Shown: in pieces, positions 4,653 to 5,481 of the stretch
Layout of the letters: every line of letters begins with the position of its first letter
Position numbering within the stretch: position 1 is the first letter of the stretch
NCBI GenBank assembly: GCA_022728415.1
Contig: JAIJJM010000165.1
Coordinates: 1 to 5,481 of the forward strand
Direction: 5' to 3'
Origin: Collinsella sp.
GTDB lineage: Bacteria; Actinomycetota; Coriobacteriia; Coriobacteriales; Coriobacteriaceae
DNA length: 5,481 nucleotides
Notes under the pieces: generated by a model
The model's database searches: none
The model's input: the letters and a program-made list of their open reading frames with translations, nothing else
What the model was told of the DNA's origin: nothing
Position numbers and translations under genes: made by a program

Positions 4653-4671
4653 GCCCTGGCGCTCGCAGATG
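4653..4671 (+). repeat. Stem fragment of the repeat (copy E) at the IS junction
   Basis: GCCC, T, then GGCGCTCGCAGATG (4658-4671) matches 4577-4595 in the preceding terminator with one mismatch, 76 bases further on. The other half of the stem is not clearly present. Transposase-coding sequence begins at or within its last bases, so this element marks the left break of the IS fragment. Confidence 0.65.
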
Positions 4672-5382
4672 TGTGGCAGGAGACGCCACGGTTACGGCCA
4701 AGGCGGCGGCGTGCGTCGCTGGCGTCATCAGGATTTCGGCTGCTGGCGGGTCGGACTGGTCGCCTCGATGCCGCGCGTGGATTGTCCGGAATGCGGCGTC
4801 GTGGTCGCCCGGGTGCCGTGGGCGGAACCGGGCAGCCGGTTCACGAGGGATTTCGAGGCGGAGTGCGCGTGGCTGATGGGCGTCGCGAACCGGAAGACCG
4901 TCAGCGGGTTCCTGCACGTGGCGTGGCGCGCCGCGGGCGACATCGCCCGCAGGGTCGCTGATCGGCTCAGGACGGCGATGCCGTCGCCGTTCGACGGGCT
5001 GACGGCGATCGGCGTGGACGGGACCAGCCACCGCAAAGGCCATACGTACATCACGGTGGTCGTCGGCCACGAGCGTCACCGCGTGGTCTGGGCGCACGAC
5101 GGGTACGGCGGGGACGTGTTCGACCTGTTCTTCCGGCGGCTCGCCGAGGAGCGGAAGGCGTCCATCCGCGTGGTCGCCGGCGACGGGGCCCGCTGGATCG
5201 ACTCATGCGTCGCCGCGCACTGCCCGAACGCCGAACGCGTGCTCGACGGGTTCCACATCGTCTCCTGGATGACCGGCGCGCTCGACCAGGTCCGCAGACG
5301 CCTGTGGAACCAGGCGAGACGCGCCGGCAACGAGGAGGTGACCAAGCGCATGCGCGGCGTCAAGCACGCCGTCCTGAAGAAC
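4669..5382 (+). mobile_element. ISL3-family insertion sequence, truncated at both ends
   Basis: Only an internal part of an ISL3-type transposase remains. No terminal inverted repeats or target duplication can be identified at either end. The segment is clearly more GC-rich than its surroundings, as expected for DNA of different origin. The left break falls in repeat copy E and the right break near 5383. Confidence 0.75.
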
Positions 5383-5400
5383 CTGTTTGTGTTCAATTAG
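4669..5400 (+). pseudogene. ISL3-family transposase fragment (both ends missing)
   Basis: The open frame from ATG 4669 gives 243 residues; intact ISL3 transposases are usually above 400. Residues 1-60 resemble the family's N-terminal zinc-binding region (HGYGQGGGVRRWRHQDFG, then CPEC at 39-42), but the first cysteine pair is incomplete, so roughly 40-50 residues are lost. The DDE core begins with GVDGTSHRKGHTYITVVV (Asp117), continues with VAGDGARWID (Asp172) and has the DGFH motif (193-196). The region with the third acidic residue is missing. After VLKN the frame leaves family sequence and ends LFVFN. ATG 4669 is only the first ATG after the break, not a real start, and no ribosome site precedes it. 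The product would not be an active transposase; it could at most bind DNA. Confidence 0.85.
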
Positions 5401-5481
5401 TTGTTGCGGGTTTAGTCACGATGATTTTTCGGGTTTAGGCAGAGCATGCCGACCACGGAATGGTCTTAACTGGATGGTGCT
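5401..5481. other. Right edge without a recognised gene
   Basis: These bases follow the break of the transposase. CGGGTTTAG occurs twice (5407-5415 and 5430-5438), 23 bases apart, and GACCA/TGGTC (5451-5455 and 5461-5465) forms a small hairpin. This could be the end of another mobile element or the start of a regulatory region, but the window stops too early to tell. Confidence 0.4.

Noticed and set aside
1398..4671. CRISPR array
   Set aside because: The repeats are few, long, unevenly spaced by gene-sized segments and diverged; there are no cas genes.
4549..5097. Minus-strand open frame of 182 codons opposite the transposase
   Set aside because: It lies opposite clear transposase coding sequence in very GC-rich DNA, where long antisense frames arise by chance. 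Its product is Arg/Pro/Ala-rich with no recognisable domain.
1..5481. tRNA or rRNA genes
   Set aside because: No cloverleaf with a T-arm GTTCRA pattern or rRNA-like segment was seen on either strand.

Overview
The window looks like an accessory region of a high-GC Gram-positive bacterium, most likely Bifidobacterium. This is an inference from GGAGG-type ribosome sites, TAnnnT-type -10 boxes of actinobacterial style, GC-rich codon use and the ISL3-type transposase fragment. No marker gene fixes the species.

Layout from left to right. (1) Positions 1-77, minus strand: the first 25 codons of a small hydrophobic protein, with a very good ribosome site and a promoter at 119-147. (2) 350-1129, plus: a complete NYN-domain (PIN-like) putative RNase that seems to be translated from a leaderless message. 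It is followed by a promoter-like sequence at 1143-1171 that runs straight into a rho-independent terminator at 1185-1215. (3) 1255-1455: a small protein with two membrane segments whose tail runs into a repeat. (4) Repeat copy A (1398-1502), then an unknown 148-residue helical protein (1500-1946). (5) A decayed repeat copy B (1955-2019) with no gene attached, then a perfect 17-base inverted repeat (2127-2165) in front of a tightly overlapping pair of unknown genes (70 and 254 residues, 2225-3198). (6) Repeat copy C (3209-3313), then a DnaQ-like DEDDh exonuclease-BRCT protein (3311-4559) broken by one extra A in a run of seven. (7) A terminator at 4576-4614 whose stem matches the repeat, and a further stem fragment at 4653-4671. 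An ISL3 transposase fragment, truncated at both ends (4669-5382), begins at that fragment. (8) A short right end (5401-5481) without a recognisable gene.

The main unexplained structure is the intergenic element found as copies A and C (about 102 bases, no gaps, about a dozen mismatches), with degenerate or partial relatives B, D and E. Each full copy carries a GC-rich hairpin, the palindrome CCGTATATACGG, a -10-like or decayed -10 box, a small leader hairpin and the ribosome site, and it ends at the start codon of an unrelated gene. The genes therefore sit like cassettes between copies of a shared expression and termination unit. With two nuclease-family genes, an unknown overlapping pair, small membrane proteins and IS debris, this resembles a defence or stress accessory island. 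That role is inferred from context only; nothing in the sequence demonstrates it.
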